From Nonomuraea fuscirosea (lineage in GTDB: Bacteria > Actinomycetota > Actinomycetes > Streptosporangiales > Streptosporangiaceae), in NCBI RefSeq assembly GCF_003001935.1, contig NZ_PVNG01000002.1, forward strand, positions 124,001-188,000: a stretch of 64,000 bases of DNA. Direction: 5' to 3'. Shown here in pieces: positions 1 to 9,322 of the stretch (position 1 is the first letter of the stretch; every line of letters starts with the position of its first letter). Position numbers and translations under genes: made by a program. A model generated the notes under the pieces. That model saw only the letters and a list, made by a program, of their open reading frames with translations. It ran no database searches and was not told where the DNA came from.

Positions 1-17
1 TGACATCGTCGGCCTGG

Positions 18-554
18 GTGGGCGAGCGGGTCCGGCTGCGTGCCAAGGAGCCCGAGGACTGGGAGGCCTTCCACGCCTTCGACGAGGACTCCGACGCCGT
101 ACGCAGCGGCTGGCGGCTCACCCCGCCCGCCTCCGTCGCACGGGCGAAGAAGACGGCGATCGAGCACGCCGAGGAGGAGCTCGACCTCGACGAGTTCTCC
201 CTGGTCATCGCCACCAGAACGGACAACGCGCCGGTCGGGTCGATCAACACCCACGCGATCGACCGCGTCCACGGCACCTTCTCCTACGGCATCGCCGTCG
301 GCACCCCGCACCACCGCAAGGGTTACGCGAGCGAGGCCATCGTGCTGACCCTGCGCTACATGTTCTTCGAGCGCCGCTTCCAGAAGGCGGAGGCCTGGGT
401 CTACGGCTACAACGACGCCTCGCTCGCCCTCCACCGCCGGCTGGGCTTCGTCGAGGAGGGCCGCCGGCGCAGGAGTCACTACGCCGACGGCCGCTATCAC
501 GACGAGGTCCTGTTCGGCATGACGATCGAGGAGTACACCGAGCGTTACGCCTGA
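18..554 (+). CDS. GNAT family N-acetyltransferase (RimJ/RimL-like), 5' end possibly outside window
   Basis: Predicted acetyl-CoA-dependent N-acetyltransferase; the acceptor (protein N-terminus, drug or metabolite) cannot be read from sequence. The 178 residues open with the GERVRLRAKEPED segment usual for RimJ/RimL relatives, carry an acetyl-CoA pyrophosphate loop (HHRKGYASEA, around residues 96-105) and the C-terminal NDASLALHRRLGF helix-strand typical of the fold. The frame stays open to the left edge (codons for TSSAW precede the GTG at 18), so the real start may lie upstream of the window. It ends 31 bp before the convergent metE stop. Fold assignment is firm, substrate unknown. Confidence 0.8.
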   Translation: MGERVRLRAKEPEDWEAFHAFDEDSDAVRSGWRLTPPASVARAKKTAIEHAEEELDLDEFSLVIATRTDNAPVGSINTHAIDRVHGTFSYGIAVGTPHHRKGYASEAIVLTLRYMFFERRFQKAEAWVYGYNDASLALHRRLGFVEEGRRRRSHYADGRYHDEVLFGMTIEEYTERYA

Positions 555-585
555 GCATGGGCTCCCGCCGCCCGCCGCCCGGGGC

Positions 586-2745
586 TCAGGCGTCCAGCTC
601 GGCCCTGATCCGCCGGGTGGCGCTCACCACGTTGGCCAGCGCGGCCTCGACCTGCTCGTACGTACGGGTCTTCAGCCCGCAGTCCGGGTTGACCCAGACC
701 CGCTCCGCCGGCAGCGCCGCCACGGCCCCGCGCAGCAACTCCTCGACCTCCTCGACGCCGGGCACCCGGGGCGAGTGGATGTCGTAGACCCCAGGGCCGA
801 GCCCGCGCCCGAACGCCTGCACCGTCCCCAGGATCCGCGCCCCCGACCGGGCGGACTCGATCGTGGTGACGTCGGCGTCCAGGCCGTCGATGGCGGCCAG
901 GATCTGATCGGCGTCCGAATAGCACAGGTGCGTATGGATCTGCGTGCGGTCGCTCGCCCCCGACGTGGCCCGCCGGTAGGCCGCCACCGCCCACTCCAGG
1001 TAGTCGTCCTGCGCCGCCCGCCGCAGCGGCAGCAGCTCGCGCAGCGCCGGCTCGTCCACCTGGACGATCGACAGCCCGGCCGCCTCCAGGTCGCGGACCT
1101 CCTCCCTGACGGCGTCGGCCACCTGGAACACCACGTCGCGCAGCGGCAGGTCGTCCCGGACGAAGGACCAGGCCACGATCGTGACCGGCCCGGTGAGCAT
1201 GCCCTTGACCGGCCGGTCCGTGAGCGACTGGGCGTAGGTGGACCAGCGCACGGTGATCGGCCCGGGGCGGCTCACGTCGCCGTGCAGGATCGGCGGGCGG
1301 GTGCAGCGCGAGCCGTACGACTGCACCCAGCCGTTCCTGGTGACCGCGAACCCGTCGAGGTGCTCGGCGAAGTACTGGACCATGTCGTTGCGCTCGGGCT
1401 CCCCGTGCACGAGGACGTCGAGGCCGAGCCGCTCCTGGAGCCGGATCGCCCGCTCGATCTCCGCCTCGACCCGGTGCTCGTACTCCTCCCGGGTCAGCGT
1501 GCCCGCCGTCACCGCCGCGCGGGCCGCGCGCAGCTCGCCGGTCTGCGGGAACGAGCCGATCGTGGTGGTCGGCAGCGTGGGCAGCCGCAGGTGCGCGGCC
1601 TGGGCGGCGGCACGCACCGCGTACGGGGCGCGCTCCTCGGCCACCACGGGCGCCGGCAGCGCCACGGACGGCCCGGCCGGCACCGAGCCGCGGAAGTCGG
1701 CCCGCGCCAGCGCGACGACCTCGGCCACCTTCTCCTCCGCGAACGCCAGCCGCTCCCTCAGCTCAGGCGCCAGGTCCGGCTCGTCCGCGACCGAGTAGGG
1801 CACGTGCTGGAGCGAGCACGAGGTGGACACCACGACCTGCCCGGCGCGTACGGCGCCCAGGGCGGCCAGCGCGCGCTCCGGCGAGGTGCGCCACACGTCC
1901 CGCCCGGACACCACGCCCGCGACCACGGTCTTGCCGCTCAGATCGACCCCGGGCACCCCGCCCCTGACCAGGTCGATCCCGACGGCCTCGACGGGCGTGG
2001 CGGCCAGCGCCGGCAGCGACTCCCCGAGGTCGCCGAAGTACGACGCCACGAACAGGGCGGGCCGCGGACCCAGGGCGCCCAGCCGTTCGTAGGCGGTCCT
2101 GACGGCGGCCAGCTCCTCCGGCGTCCTGTCGCCCACCAGCGCGGGCTCGTCGAGCTGCACCCACGCGACCCCCTCGGTCGCCAGCGCGGACAGCAGCTCC
2201 TCGTAGCAGGCCAGCGCCTCGTCCAGCCGGTCCAGGGCCGAGCCGAGCAGCAGGAACGTCACCGGGCCCACCACCACTGGCCGGGTCTCGTACCCGAGCG
2301 CCCGAGCCTGCCGCACCTCGGCCAGCGGCTTGGCGGCGTCCAGCTTGAACACGGTCTCCGGACCGATCTCCGGCACGATGTAGTGGTAGTTCGTGTCGAA
2401 CCACTTCGTCATCCGCAGCGGCGCCAGCCCGTCGGTGCCCCTGGCCATCGCGAAGTAGGGGTCGGCCGCGTCGCGGTAGCGGGCCGGCACCGCGCCGAGC
2501 AGCACCGCCGTGTCCAGCACCTGGTCGTACAGCGAGAACGTGTTCGACGGGAGTCCTTCCAGGCCGAGCTCGGCCAGCCGGCGCCACGTGTGCTCCCTGA
2601 TCTCGGCGCCTGCCTGGTCGAGCTCCGCCCGGGTCGCCCGCCCGTCCCAGTACGCCTCCAGCGCCCGCTTCAGCTCCCGTCGCGGGCCGATCCGCGGGTA
2701 GCCGAGCACCGTGGACGCGGGAAATTGCTGGATAAATGCGGACAT
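586..2745 (-). CDS. metE: Cobalamin-independent methionine synthase MetE
   Basis: 5-methyltetrahydropteroyltriglutamate-homocysteine methyltransferase, last step of methionine synthesis in the cytoplasm, transferring the methyl group without B12. At 719 residues it is slightly shorter than the usual ~755 but contains both barrels: the N-terminal [18 protein letters not shown] opening and, in the C-terminal barrel, the zinc ligands in IHTHLCYSD (His and Cys), the Glu of IESARSG and the Cys of [23 protein letters not shown] is the conserved substrate-site strand. ATG at 2745 is supported by AAGGAG (minus strand, 2755-2760) eight bases upstream. A LysR regulator is transcribed divergently 75 bp away, the arrangement known for metE/metR in other bacteria. 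Confidence 0.97.
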   Translation of the reverse strand: MSAFIQQFPASTVLGYPRIGPRRELKRALEAYWDGRATRAELDQAGAEIREHTWRRLAELGLEGLPSNTFSLYDQVLDTAVLLGAVPARYRDAADPYFAMARGTDGLAPLRMTKWFDTNYHYIVPEIGPETVFKLDAAKPLAEVRQARALGYETRPVVVGPVTFLLLGSALDRLDEALACYEELLSALATEGVAWVQLDEPALVGDRTPEELAAVRTAYERLGALGPRPALFVASYFGDLGESLPALAATPVEAVGIDLVRGGVPGVDLSGKTVVAGVVSGRDVWRTSPERALAALGAVRAGQVVVSTSCSLQHVPYSVADEPDLAPELRERLAFAEEKVAEVVALARADFRGSVPAGPSVALPAPVVAEERAPYAVRAAAQAAHLRLPTLPTTTIGSFPQTGELRAARAAVTAGTLTREEYEHRVEAEIERAIRLQERLGLDVLVHGEPERNDMVQYFAEHLDGFAVTRNGWVQSYGSRCTRPPILHGDVSRPGPITVRWSTYAQSLTDRPVKGMLTGPVTIVAWSFVRDDLPLRDVVFQVADAVREEVRDLEAAGLSIVQVDEPALRELLPLRRAAQDDYLEWAVAAYRRATSGASDRTQIHTHLCYSDADQILAAIDGLDADVTTIESARSGARILGTVQAFGRGLGPGVYDIHSPRVPGVEEVEELLRGAVAALPAERVWVNPDCGLKTRTYEQVEAALANVVSATRRIRAELDA

Positions 2746-2820
2746 GTTCGCTTGCTCCTTCGAGATCGTTCAGGTCGCTGGAATGCTGCCGACTGCCGGA
2801 ACGTCGTGCACCATGAATAG
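2746..2820. promoter_or_regulatory. Divergent metE / lysR intergenic control region
   Basis: Only 75 bp separate the metE ATG from the GTG of the divergent LysR gene, so both promoters and any LysR operator must lie here. A clear metE ribosome-binding site AAGGAG lies on the minus strand at 2755-2760. I looked for the TGAA-N5-TTCA MetR box of enterobacteria and did not find it. There is no room for a long riboswitch leader. Confidence 0.55.
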
Positions 2821-3666
2821 GTGCTGCTTATGCTCAGGGAGATCCAGTGCTTCGCGCGTGTCGCGGAGCGGCTCAGCTTCTCGGCCGCCGCCGCCGACGT
2901 GGGGATGTCCCAGCCCGCCATGAGCCAGGCCATCACCCGGCTCGAACGGGCCACCGGGGTCAGGCTCTTCGAGCGGAGCGCCCGCGAGGTGCGGCTCACC
3001 GCCGAAGGCAAGGCACTGCTGGCGTACGCGGAGCAGGTGATCGACTTGGTCCAGGCGTTCGGCGCGGAGGCGGCCCGGCTGGCCCGGCCGACCATTCACC
3101 TGGCTTATCCACCTCTCGTCGGAACGCTGGCCGCCCGGATCGTCAGGCGGCTGGCGACGCGCACCCCGGCGGTCGGGGTCGAGCTGCGCGCCGCCGGGCG
3201 TGACGAGGCGGCGCGGGCGCTGGCGGACGGCGAGGTCTCGGCGGCCATCCTGGCCACCCCGGCGCCCGCCCGGTTCGTCACGGCGGCCCGATTCCACGTC
3301 ACCGTCGACCATCTGGCCGTCCCCGCCGGCCACCGCCTGGCCTCCGCGCTGAAGGTGGGCCCGGCCGAACTGGCCGGCCAGGTGCTCATGACTCCCGGCA
3401 GCCGCCCGTGGCAGGGGCTGCCCGGTCGTTCCCGCCTGGTGCCCGACGACTTCGCCGCCGCCCTCGACCTGGTGGCCGCCGGGGCGGGCCTGCTGCCCAT
3501 CCCGCAGCTCATGGTCAGAACGATCAGACGGGACGACGTCCGCTTCGTCCCGCTGGAGGCGGGCGACCTGCGGATCACGTACGCACTGGCCTGGTCGAAG
3601 GAACGGGTCACCCCAGAACTGATGGCCCTGGTCCAGGCCGTCCAGGACGCCCTCTGGACGAGATGA
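2821..3666 (+). CDS. LysR-family transcriptional regulator, probable MetR-like regulator of metE
   Basis: 281-residue LysR-type regulator. Residues ~3-60 form the winged helix (QCFARVAERLSFSAAAADVGMSQPAMSQAITRLE), followed by the linker helix and a short effector-binding domain (~85-281). The position, divergent from metE, suggests it controls methionine synthesis, as MetR does with homocysteine as co-inducer; that is inference from context. The GTG at 2821 lacks a clear Shine-Dalgarno; the in-frame ATG at 2830 (LREIQCFARV) is an equally good start. The effector domain is a little shorter than the ~300-residue family average. Confidence 0.85.
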   Translation: MLLMLREIQCFARVAERLSFSAAAADVGMSQPAMSQAITRLERATGVRLFERSAREVRLTAEGKALLAYAEQVIDLVQAFGAEAARLARPTIHLAYPPLVGTLAARIVRRLATRTPAVGVELRAAGRDEAARALADGEVSAAILATPAPARFVTAARFHVTVDHLAVPAGHRLASALKVGPAELAGQVLMTPGSRPWQGLPGRSRLVPDDFAAALDLVAAGAGLLPIPQLMVRTIRRDDVRFVPLEAGDLRITYALAWSKERVTPELMALVQAVQDALWTR

Positions 3667-3671
3667 GCGCT

Positions 3672-3713
3672 ACTTGACGCCACAGCGCAAGTACTTGCTA
3701 TCTTGTGTCAAGT
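3672..3713 (+). promoter_or_regulatory. Promoter with KstR2-like palindrome between -35 and -10 of the HTH gene
   Basis: TTGACG (3674-3679) and TATCTT (3699-3704) look like -35 and -10 boxes, and the GTG start at 3712 follows within 8 bases, suggesting a leaderless message. Between the boxes sits a perfect 12-bp palindrome GCAAGTACTTGC (3687-3698). Read as CGCAAGTACTTGCT (3686-3699) it matches the KstR2 consensus AnCAAGnnCTTGnT at 9 of 10 fixed positions. A flanking inverted repeat ACTTGAC/GTCAAGT (3672-3678, 3707-3713) brackets the promoter. The site is placed exactly where a repressor would block RNA polymerase. Confidence 0.6.
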
Positions 3714-4200
3714 GACGACCACGGAAGACCACGTCGAGCTGGTGGCCGAGCTGGTGCGGCTGCTGGAGACGCGCATTCTCGACCCGCTGGAGATCCTGCT
3801 GACCTCCGACGAGCTGCTGAGCCCGATCAGGGCGCGGCTGCGCGTGGAGGCCGAGGTGTGGGCCGCGCAGCTGCTGGGCCCCGACCAGGGGCGGGCCACC
3901 GCGACCGCGGCCAGGCTCATCGGCGTGCTCTTCCCCGGCGACGGGCCCTTCGACCCGCCCGAGTCGTGGTGGCGCAGCGCGCTGGGCCGGGTCGTGGCCC
4001 GCACGGCCGGGCACCCCACGGCGGCGGCGGTGCCGTACGCCACGGCGGGCGCGATGCTCGGCATCACCCGGCAGGGCGTCCACGACCTGGTCAAACGGGG
4101 CAAGCTCGACCGGCACCCCGACGGCGGCGTCACCACCTCCTCCATCCGCGACCGGCTCAACCGACCTCAGGAGAGCATCCCGTGGCACCGCACGACCTGA
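3712..4200 (+). CDS. Small protein with C-terminal DNA-binding-like HTH
   Basis: 162-residue protein of unknown name. The first ~110 residues are helical and acidic (VELVAELVRLLETRILDPLEILLT), and the C-terminus has a clear helix-turn-helix of excisionase/MerR type: AGAMLGITRQGVHDLVKRGKLDRHPDGGV (~120-148). It could be a DNA-binding regulator or an antitoxin-like partner. I start it at GTG 3712 rather than the TTG at 3703, because 3712 fits a leaderless promoter. Its last 19 bases overlap the hydrolase gene, so the two are translationally coupled. The promoter carries a strong palindrome that could be its own operator or a KstR2 site. Confidence 0.65.
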   Translation: MTTTEDHVELVAELVRLLETRILDPLEILLTSDELLSPIRARLRVEAEVWAAQLLGPDQGRATATAARLIGVLFPGDGPFDPPESWWRSALGRVVARTAGHPTAAAVPYATAGAMLGITRQGVHDLVKRGKLDRHPDGGVTTSSIRDRLNRPQESIPWHRTT

Positions 4201-5045
4201 TCATCGACGACCGCCCCGTCCACCTGGCCGTCCGCGACCACGGCGGCGACGGGCCTCCCGTGCTGCTGCTGCACGGCCTCGGCGGCACCCTGCTGCACTG
4301 GGACGCCGTCGCGCCGCTGCTCACCGGCTCCTGCCGCGTCGTCGCGACGGATCTGCGCGGCCACGGCCGCTCGGGCGACGGCCCGTGGGACTGGGAGGCC
4401 GCCCTCGACGACGTACAGGCGGTCGTCGACCACCTCGGCCTGGACACGCCCCTGGTGGCCGGACACTCACTCGGCGGCATGATCGCGATCCGCTGGGGCC
4501 TGCGCCATCCGGACGGCCCGGGGATCGTCAACCTCGACGGCCTGCGCTCGGCCGAGACCGCGCCGCGCCACTACGCCGGCCTGGCGGAGGAGGAGCTGAC
4601 CGCGCTGCTGGGGGAGATGAAGGCCGTCTTCGACGCCCAGGCGGCGGCGATGGCCCAGCCGCTGCCCGAGGCGCACGTCGCGATGTTCCCCGAGCGGGCA
4701 CTGCGTCACACGGCAGACGGCGTCTACGCCCGCCCCGACGCCGAGCTGGCCGCGCGGATCAGGTACGACCCGCACTTCCAGGACAGCGTCCCCGCGGTGG
4801 CGGACCTGCGCTGCCCGGCCCTGTTCGTGCTGGCCACCAGGAACCTGCCGGGGCTGCCCGGCCGGGTCGGCGACCTCATGCCGGCATTGCGCGCGGGCAT
4901 CCGCCGCGACCTGGCGGCGCTCACCGCCGACCGGCCGCACCTGCGTGTGCTCGAACTGGACGCCAGTCACAACATGGTCGCCGAGCAGCCCGAGCGCGTC
5001 GCCGAAGCGGTGCTCTCCCTGCGGACACAGCCCACCGGGGCCTGA
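4182..5045 (+). CDS. Alpha/beta hydrolase
   Basis: 287-residue cytoplasmic alpha/beta hydrolase. Visible elements: oxyanion strand VLLLHGLGGTLLHWD (HG motif), ATDLRGHGRSG, the nucleophile elbow GHSLGG (Ser around residue 93), and a C-terminal catalytic His in LDASHNMVAEQPERV. The cap domain is small. GTG 4182 is preceded by CAGGAGAG (4168-4175) and overlaps the upstream HTH gene, so the pair forms one transcript. The KstR2-like palindrome upstream raises the possibility that this enzyme serves steroid breakdown, but esterase, epoxide hydrolase and C-C hydrolase activities cannot be told apart here. Its stop lies one base from the convergent AlkD-like gene. Confidence 0.85.
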   Translation: MAPHDLIIDDRPVHLAVRDHGGDGPPVLLLHGLGGTLLHWDAVAPLLTGSCRVVATDLRGHGRSGDGPWDWEAALDDVQAVVDHLGLDTPLVAGHSLGGMIAIRWGLRHPDGPGIVNLDGLRSAETAPRHYAGLAEEELTALLGEMKAVFDAQAAAMAQPLPEAHVAMFPERALRHTADGVYARPDAELAARIRYDPHFQDSVPAVADLRCPALFVLATRNLPGLPGRVGDLMPALRAGIRRDLAALTADRPHLRVLELDASHNMVAEQPERVAEAVLSLRTQPTGA

Positions 5046-5046
5046 G

Positions 5047-5727
5047 CTAGTGGGCCGGCAGGTTCTTGAGCGCCTCGCGGCGGCTGAGCCCCGAGATGCC
5101 CTTGGCCCTCACGTAGCGGATCACCTCGCCGGGGTTGGTCTTGGCGAACTCGCGTAAGGCCCAGCCGATCGCCTTGCGGGCGAAGAAGTCGTTGTCCGAA
5201 AGGCTGGGCTCGATGCACGCGTACAGCAGGGCCGTGTCCGTACGGGACTTGAACCGGTTCTGGCACAGGATGGCCGTGCGCCGCTTCCACAGGTCGTCGT
5301 CGTGCGCCCACTCCAGCATGAGCGGCCGCATCGAGTCGGGGTAGACCGTCAGCAGCGCGCCGACGCGGTGGGTGGCCAGCTCGTCGACCAGGTCCCACCA
5401 CGCCCCGGAGACGATCATCTCCTCGTACATCGGCACGGTGTAGAGGGTCTGGTACTCCCGGTAGAGGTGGTAGCCGGACAGCTCGACGGCGGCGTAGCGC
5501 TCCTCGCGGTATTCGGCCTCGCGCCACAGCGACAGCACCGCGCGCCGCCACTCGGGCGCGCTGTCCAGCCGGTGCTCGGCGAACACCCTCCGCAGCACCG
5601 CCCGCCGGGGGACCGCCTGGACGCCGAGGAAGGGCATGGTGGACTTCATGTAGGCGCGCATGGTCTCGGCCTTGGCGGGCTCGGCCGCCTCCTCCAGCGC
5701 CAGGCGCACCGCCTTGCCGAGGCTCAT
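5047..5727 (-). CDS. DNA alkylation repair protein, AlkD-like HEAT-repeat fold
   Basis: 226-residue protein of the AlkC/AlkD DNA-glycosylase family, which removes N3- and N7-alkylpurines from DNA using a curved stack of helical repeats. Diagnostic stretches are MKSTMPFLGVQAVPRR near residue 30, the helix around AWWDLVDELATHRVG, LWKRRTAILCQNRF, and NDFFARKAIGWALREFAKTNP near the C-terminus. Length matches AlkD (~225-235). The ATG overlaps the stop of the upstream kstR2 gene by four bases (ATGA), so it is co-transcribed with the regulator. Why a repair enzyme shares the kstR2 transcript is not apparent; it may simply be a read-through arrangement. Confidence 0.88.
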   Translation of the reverse strand: MSLGKAVRLALEEAAEPAKAETMRAYMKSTMPFLGVQAVPRRAVLRRVFAEHRLDSAPEWRRAVLSLWREAEYREERYAAVELSGYHLYREYQTLYTVPMYEEMIVSGAWWDLVDELATHRVGALLTVYPDSMRPLMLEWAHDDDLWKRRTAILCQNRFKSRTDTALLYACIEPSLSDNDFFARKAIGWALREFAKTNPGEVIRYVRAKGISGLSRREALKNLPAH

Positions 5728-6410
5728 CCCTTTTGGGTGGTGCGCTCGCCCGTGGCGAGCCCGTCGAAGAGCACGGTGATGTAGTGCTCCGCCAGGCCGG
5801 TCGTGTTGAGCCGGCCGCCGGGTCGGAACCAGCGCACCGCCACCCAGATCGTGTCCCTGATCATCCGGTAGGTCAGCTTGGGGTCGACGTCGGCCCGGAA
5901 CAGCCCGGCCGCCTGCCCCGCCTTGATCTGCGACACCCAGATCTGCTCGACCTCGTCCTCGGCCTTGACCAGGTAGTTGAAGCGCTCGAACTGACGCAGG
6001 TAGTTCCAGTCGTTCTGCATCACCGTGATGGCGGCGCGGTGGGGCTCCAGCGTGCCGAAGCCGATGCGGACCATCTCCGACAGCACGGTGCGGGGGTCGG
6101 CCTTGGTGTCGAGGGCGGCGCGGTAGCGGGCGATCAGGTCGTCGAGGAAGGTGGAGAGCACCTCGTCGACGATCGTCTCCTTGGAGTCGAAGTGGTGGTA
6201 GAGACTTCCCGACAGGATGCCCGCCTCGTCGGCGATCTCGCGTACGGTCGTGGCCTGGAAGCCCTTGCGCGCGAAGAGCTCCGCAGCGAGCTTGACGAGG
6301 TGGTCGCGACGCTCGGACGCGGGCCCCGATGAGGTCGCGCGCTGGCGCTTGGCCGGGGCGGCGGTGGTGCCGGAGTTCTTTCGCGTGGTCACGACACCAT
6401 TATGAGCCAT
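5724..6410 (-). CDS. kstR2: TetR-family repressor KstR2 of the HIP (cholesterol C/D ring) regulon
   Basis: 228-residue TetR repressor. After a disordered Ala/Thr-rich N-terminus, residues ~35-85 form the HTH (RDHLVKLAAELFARKGFQATTVREIADEAGILSGSLYHHFDSKE). The ligand domain includes QNDWNYLRQFERFNYL. In mycobacteria and rhodococci KstR2 represses HIP-catabolic genes and is released by HIP-CoA. Here the assignment is supported by the divergent fadA6 next door and by several matches to the KstR2 operator before HIP-type genes in this window. Two boxes lie in the 79-bp gap to fadA6, consistent with autoregulation. ATG 6410 is used; a GTG some 18 bases in is possible. Confidence 0.9.
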   Translation of the reverse strand: MAHNGVVTTRKNSGTTAAPAKRQRATSSGPASERRDHLVKLAAELFARKGFQATTVREIADEAGILSGSLYHHFDSKETIVDEVLSTFLDDLIARYRAALDTKADPRTVLSEMVRIGFGTLEPHRAAITVMQNDWNYLRQFERFNYLVKAEDEVEQIWVSQIKAGQAAGLFRADVDPKLTYRMIRDTIWVAVRWFRPGGRLNTTGLAEHYITVLFDGLATGERTTQKG

Positions 6411-6412
6411 CG

Positions 6413-6426
6413 GACAATCGCTTGTT
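6413..6426. promoter_or_regulatory. KstR2-like operator immediately upstream of kstR2
   Basis: GACAATCGCTTGTT matches AnCAAGnnCTTGnT at 8 of 10 fixed positions and ends two bases before the kstR2 start codon, so binding would block its own transcription. Weak half-site on the left, perfect CTTG on the right. Confidence 0.6.
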
Positions 6427-6464
6427 CACCTTACCGGCCCAGCTCATGCGGCATTCCCGGACAT

Positions 6465-6478
6465 ACCAAGCGCTTGCT
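6465..6478. promoter_or_regulatory. KstR2 operator at the fadA6 promoter
   Basis: ACCAAGCGCTTGCT is a 10/10 match to the KstR2 consensus. It abuts a -10-like TACGAT (6478-6483), and the fadA6 ATG follows at 6490, implying a nearly leaderless transcript under direct repression. Confidence 0.88.
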
Positions 6479-6489
6479 ACGATATCGGG

Positions 6490-7665
<1,176 letters not shown>

Positions 7666-7735
7666 CGGGCCGGGGCGCGGAAGCGGGGGATCGCCGAGTC
7701 CGGCCTGAGCCGGGCGAATCACTAGCCGGGCGGGT

Positions 7736-7763
7736 CATGAGCCGGGCTCGTCATGAGCCGGGT
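7736..7763. repeat. Short direct repeat TCATGAGCCGGG, two copies
   Basis: TCATGAGCCGGG occurs at 7736-7747 and again at 7752-7763, 16 bp apart, in the non-coding gap between fadA6 and the GH3 gene. A slippage product is the simplest reading; no function is suggested. Confidence 0.6.
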
Positions 7764-7808
7764 CTGTCATCATAGGAAACGGGCTGACGTCAGAAAATGC
7801 CTCTAGCA

Positions 7809-7827
7809 AATAGGAAACTTTCCTATT
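7809..7827. promoter_or_regulatory. Perfect palindromic operator upstream of the NagZ-like gene
   Basis: AATAGGAAACTTTCCTATT is a perfect 9-1-9 inverted repeat in an otherwise GC-rich gap, 12 bases before the ATG at 7840. A half copy (ATAGGAAAC) occurs at 7772-7780. Length and symmetry suit a dimeric repressor such as a SIS-domain RpiR/MurR or ROK protein, families known to control amino-sugar genes; which one binds here is unknown. Confidence 0.7.
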
Positions 7828-7839
7828 AGATTGCAGACC

Positions 7840-9318
7840 ATGCCCCTGAGCGGTGACCTGCTTCGCCTCGCCGACGCCGTCCTCTTCCCCGGTTTCACCG
7901 GACACGCCCCTCCCGACTGGATCCGCCGCCGGCTCGGCGCGGGGCTGGCCGGAGTGGTTCTGTTCTCGCGCAACATCGCCGATCCCGCCCAGGTGGCCCG
8001 GCTCACCGCCGCCCTGCGCGCGGAGAACCCCGAGGTGCTCGTCGGCACCGACGAGGAGTCCGGCGAGGTCACCAGGCTGGAGGCGGACACCGGCAGCAGC
8101 CGCCCCGGCGGATACGCGCTCGGCGTCGTGGACGACGTGGACCTCACCGAGTCGCTGGCCGCCGGCCTCGGCGCGGACCTGTCCAGGGCGGGCATCTCGC
8201 TCGACTTCGCCCCCTCCGCCGACGTCAACTCCAACCCGGACAACCCGGTCATCGGGCTCAGGGCCTTCGGCGCGGACCCGGCGCTGGTCGCCCGGCACAC
8301 CAGGGCGTTCGTCCGCGGGCTGCAGTCGGCCGGGGTGGCCGCCTGCGCCAAGCACTTCCCCGGGCACGGGGACACCTCCGTGGACTCGCACCACGGGATG
8401 CCGGTCGTCGCCGAGAGCGGGATCGAGGACGCGCTGTTCCCTTTTCGCGAGGCCATCGCCGAAGGGGTCAAGGCGGTCATGACCGGCCACCTCCTGGTGC
8501 CGTCGTACGACGCCGAACTGCCCGCCACGCTCAGCCCCAAGGTGCTCACCGGGCTGCTGCGGGAGGAGCTCGGCTTCGACGGGATGATCATCACTGACGG
8601 CATCGAGATGGCCGCCGTGGCGGGCACGTACGGGATCGGGGGCGCCTCCGCCCGCGCCCTGGCCGCCGGCGCCGATGCCATCTGCGTCGGCGGCGAGCAC
8701 GCCGACGAGGCCACCGCGGCCGGGATCCGCGACGCGATCGCGGCGGCGGTGACCACCGGGCTGCTGCCCGAGGAGCGACTGGCGCAGGCCGCTCGCAGGG
8801 TCCGCGAGCTGGCCACGTGGGCCGCCTCCTCGGGCAGTCAGGACCCCGCCGACGGCCAGGTCGGCCTGGCCGCGGCCCGCCGGGCGATCCGCGTCACCCG
8901 CCGTTCCACCGCGGCCGTGCTCCCGCTCGGCCCCGAGCCCTGCGTGGTGGAGCTGGCGCCGGAGATGAACCTGGCCATCGACAGGAAGACCCCGTGGGGC
9001 GTCGGCGAGCCGCTGAGCCGCCTGCGTCCCGGCACCTCCACCGTCCGCCTGACGGCGGGCCGGAGCACCGGCCCCGAGCTGGAACGGGTGCTCGGCCAGG
9101 CGGCCGGCCGCCCGCTGGTCGTGGTGGTCAGGGACGTGCACCGTCACCGCTGGCAGTCCGAGGCCCTGAGACACCTGCTCAGCGCCCGCCCCGATACCGT
9201 GGTCGTGGAGATGGGGCTGCCCGCCAGGTCCGACCTGGGCGCCGTGCACATCGCCACGTACGGTTCGGCGCGGGTCTGCGGCCAGGCCGCGGCGGAGGCG
9301 CTGACCGGTAGTCTCTGA
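7840..9318 (+). CDS. Glycoside hydrolase family 3, NagZ-like beta-N-acetylhexosaminidase
   Basis: 492-residue GH3 enzyme that should remove N-acetylglucosamine from muropeptides or chitin fragments. It carries the NagZ signature CAKHFPGHGDTSVDSHHGMP with the catalytic His-Asp dyad loop, and the nucleophile Asp in MIITDGIEMAAV. About 150 further residues follow the barrel (from RAIRVTRRSTAAVLPLG), resembling the second GH3 domain, so it is longer than the ~340-residue enteric NagZ. There is no signal peptide, so it is cytoplasmic, pointing to wall-fragment recycling. I start it at ATG 7840, not TTG 7831. A perfect palindrome just upstream suggests control by amino-sugar availability. Confidence 0.9.
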   Translation: MPLSGDLLRLADAVLFPGFTGHAPPDWIRRRLGAGLAGVVLFSRNIADPAQVARLTAALRAENPEVLVGTDEESGEVTRLEADTGSSRPGGYALGVVDDVDLTESLAAGLGADLSRAGISLDFAPSADVNSNPDNPVIGLRAFGADPALVARHTRAFVRGLQSAGVAACAKHFPGHGDTSVDSHHGMPVVAESGIEDALFPFREAIAEGVKAVMTGHLLVPSYDAELPATLSPKVLTGLLREELGFDGMIITDGIEMAAVAGTYGIGGASARALAAGADAICVGGEHADEATAAGIRDAIAAAVTTGLLPEERLAQAARRVRELATWAASSGSQDPADGQVGLAAARRAIRVTRRSTAAVLPLGPEPCVVELAPEMNLAIDRKTPWGVGEPLSRLRPGTSTVRLTAGRSTGPELERVLGQAAGRPLVVVVRDVHRHRWQSEALRHLLSARPDTVVVEMGLPARSDLGAVHIATYGSARVCGQAAAEALTGSL

Positions 9319-9322
9319 GATC

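Noticed and set aside
775..2820. 681-codon plus-strand frame across metE
   Set aside because: Arg/Pro/Gly-rich shadow of metE, no start signal and no domain.
3703..3711. TTG 3703 as start of the small HTH gene
   Set aside because: It overlaps the -10 box; GTG 3712 is the natural leaderless start.
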